From positions 1 through 5,985 of the forward strand of contig JAFAZU010000639.1 in NCBI GenBank assembly GCA_019239585.1: DNA of 5,985 nt, given 5' to 3'. Below the pieces are notes generated by a model. The model saw only the letters and a list, made by a program, of their open reading frames with translations, made no database searches and was not told the origin of the DNA. How positions within the stretch are numbered: position 1 is the first letter of the stretch; every line of letters starts with the position of its first letter. The position numbers were made by a program, and so were the translations under genes. The stretch is from Acidobacteriaceae bacterium. Its GTDB lineage: Bacteria > Acidobacteriota > Terriglobia > Bryobacterales > Bryobacteraceae. Of this stretch, positions 5,131 through 5,985 are shown piece after piece.

Positions 5131-5985
5131 ATGAGAGTGCTGATGATCGGCGGCGCGGGCAATATTAGCACAGCAATTACACGTCAATTACTGGCGCGGG
5201 GTGATGAGGTCTCCCTGTTCAAGCGCACTGCTGTTGTTCCCGAGTGGATGAAGGGCGTGCGGGTGATCACCGGCGACCGCACGGATCGGGCCAGGTTCCG
5301 GCAGGCGCTTGCGGGTGAGGGACCGTTCGATGTCGTCATTGATATGATCTGCTACGAACCGGAAGACGCGGCCTGCGATGTGGAGGTGTTTCGCGCGAAG
5401 ACAGAGCAGTTTATTTTTTGCAGCACCGTGGATGTGTATTCAAAAACTTCGGCTGCTTATCCGATTCGGGAGGATAGTCCATTCGGCGCGGTTCCGAGCT
5501 TTGAGTATGCGTACAGCAAAGTTTTGTGCGAGCGGCTTCTGTGGGAAGCGCACGAGCGCGGGGATTTTGCCCTGACCGTGCTTCGTCCGGCCGCGACCTA
5601 TAGCGAGAGCCGTAGTCCGGGTGTCCACAGTTTCGACGGGGGGACTTACCATCTGGATCGGCTACGGCACGGGAAGCCGTTTATTCTGCATGGGGACGGC
5701 ATGTCGGTCTGGGTGGCTGCGCACAGCGACGATGTATCCGTTCCTTTTACCAATGCAACCGGTAATTCGGCGGCTTATGGGCAGGCGTATAACGTCACTG
5801 GGGATGAGTGGATGACGCAGAACCGGATGTGGCGTATTATTGCCCGCGTGCTCGGTGCGCCGGAGCCGGATTTCGTGTACATTCCAACTGATCTGCTGGG
5901 CCGGTTGGCTCCGCGTGAGGCTAAATGGTGTGTTGAAAATTTTCGTTATAACAACATATTCGACAACAGCAAAGTTAAGCGGGAT
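5131..5985 (+). CDS. NAD(P)-dependent epimerase/dehydratase, extended SDR family, C-terminus beyond window
   Basis: The frame is open from this ATG through the right edge, giving 285 codons; the end lies outside. It begins MRVLMIGGAGNIS, where GGAGNIS (7-13) is the GxxGxxG-type dinucleotide-binding turn directly after the first strand, so the ATG gives the normal N-terminus. Other SDR signs are the aspartate-bearing turn TGDRTD (47-52), DVVIDMICY (67-75), Ser98/Thr99 in FCSTVDVYS, the catalytic Tyr126-x3-Lys130 (YAYSK) and LRPAATY (151-157) after the active site. The HSDDV motif (198-202) is typical of extended SDRs that work on nucleotide sugars or free sugars. Expected role: oxidation, epimerisation or dehydration of a sugar-like substrate in the cytoplasm. 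It points away from the exported enolase-family gene across about 700 bp, so it has its own promoter. A sugar dehydrogenase feeding the dehydratases is possible but unproven. No signal peptide is seen. Confidence 0.92.
   Translation, partial: MRVLMIGGAGNISTAITRQLLARGDEVSLFKRTAVVPEWMKGVRVITGDRTDRARFRQALAGEGPFDVVIDMICYEPEDAACDVEVFRAKTEQFIFCSTVDVYSKTSAAYPIREDSPFGAVPSFEYAYSKVLCERLLWEAHERGDFALTVLRPAATYSESRSPGVHSFDGGTYHLDRLRHGKPFILHGDGMSVWVAAHSDDVSVPFTNATGNSAAYGQAYNVTGDEWMTQNRMWRIIARVLGAPEPDFVYIPTDLLGRLAPREAKWCVENFRYNNIFDNSKVKRD

Overview
The window reads as a stretch of an environmental bacterial chromosome of moderately high GC. It carries five protein genes and no RNA genes, CRISPR array, transposase or phage genes. 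Three things suggest a soil Acidobacteriota (Bryobacterales/Solibacter-like) or a similar polysaccharide-degrading phylum: twin-arginine (Tat) signals on a glycoside-hydrolase-like protein and on an enolase-superfamily protein, the mix of families, and strong GGAGG ribosome sites in front of TTG/GTG starts. This is an inference from gene style, not a taxonomic proof.

Layout. Positions 1-1382 (minus) hold the N-terminal 460 codons of a large Tat-type TIM-barrel glycoside-hydrolase-like protein, which runs off the left edge. It is divergent, across 48 bp, from a complete cytoplasmic mandelate racemase/enolase-superfamily gene (1431-2633, plus). That gene converges on a small three-helix membrane protein (2670-2984, minus). 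A perfect 16-bp tandem repeat lies between the two stop codons, and a 13-bp direct repeat brackets the small gene. A second, Tat-exported enolase-superfamily gene follows (start 4434, stop 3106, minus); a 7-bp-arm inverted repeat sits just upstream of its ribosome site. About 700 bp without a convincing gene comes next (4435-5130). Last is an NAD(P)-dependent epimerase/dehydratase of the extended SDR family (5131-5985, plus), which runs off the right edge.

How the genes may work together (inference). The set fits carbohydrate or sugar-acid breakdown: an exported glycosidase-like enzyme frees a sugar unit, an SDR oxidises or epimerises a sugar, and mandelate-racemase-type dehydratases remove water from a sugar acid to give a 2-keto-3-deoxy acid. 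Substrates cannot be read from the sequence. The most unusual points are the predicted export of one enolase-superfamily member, and that both members have a non-Lys residue at the second position of the usual Lys-x-Lys motif. I found no clear sign of a wholly new system.
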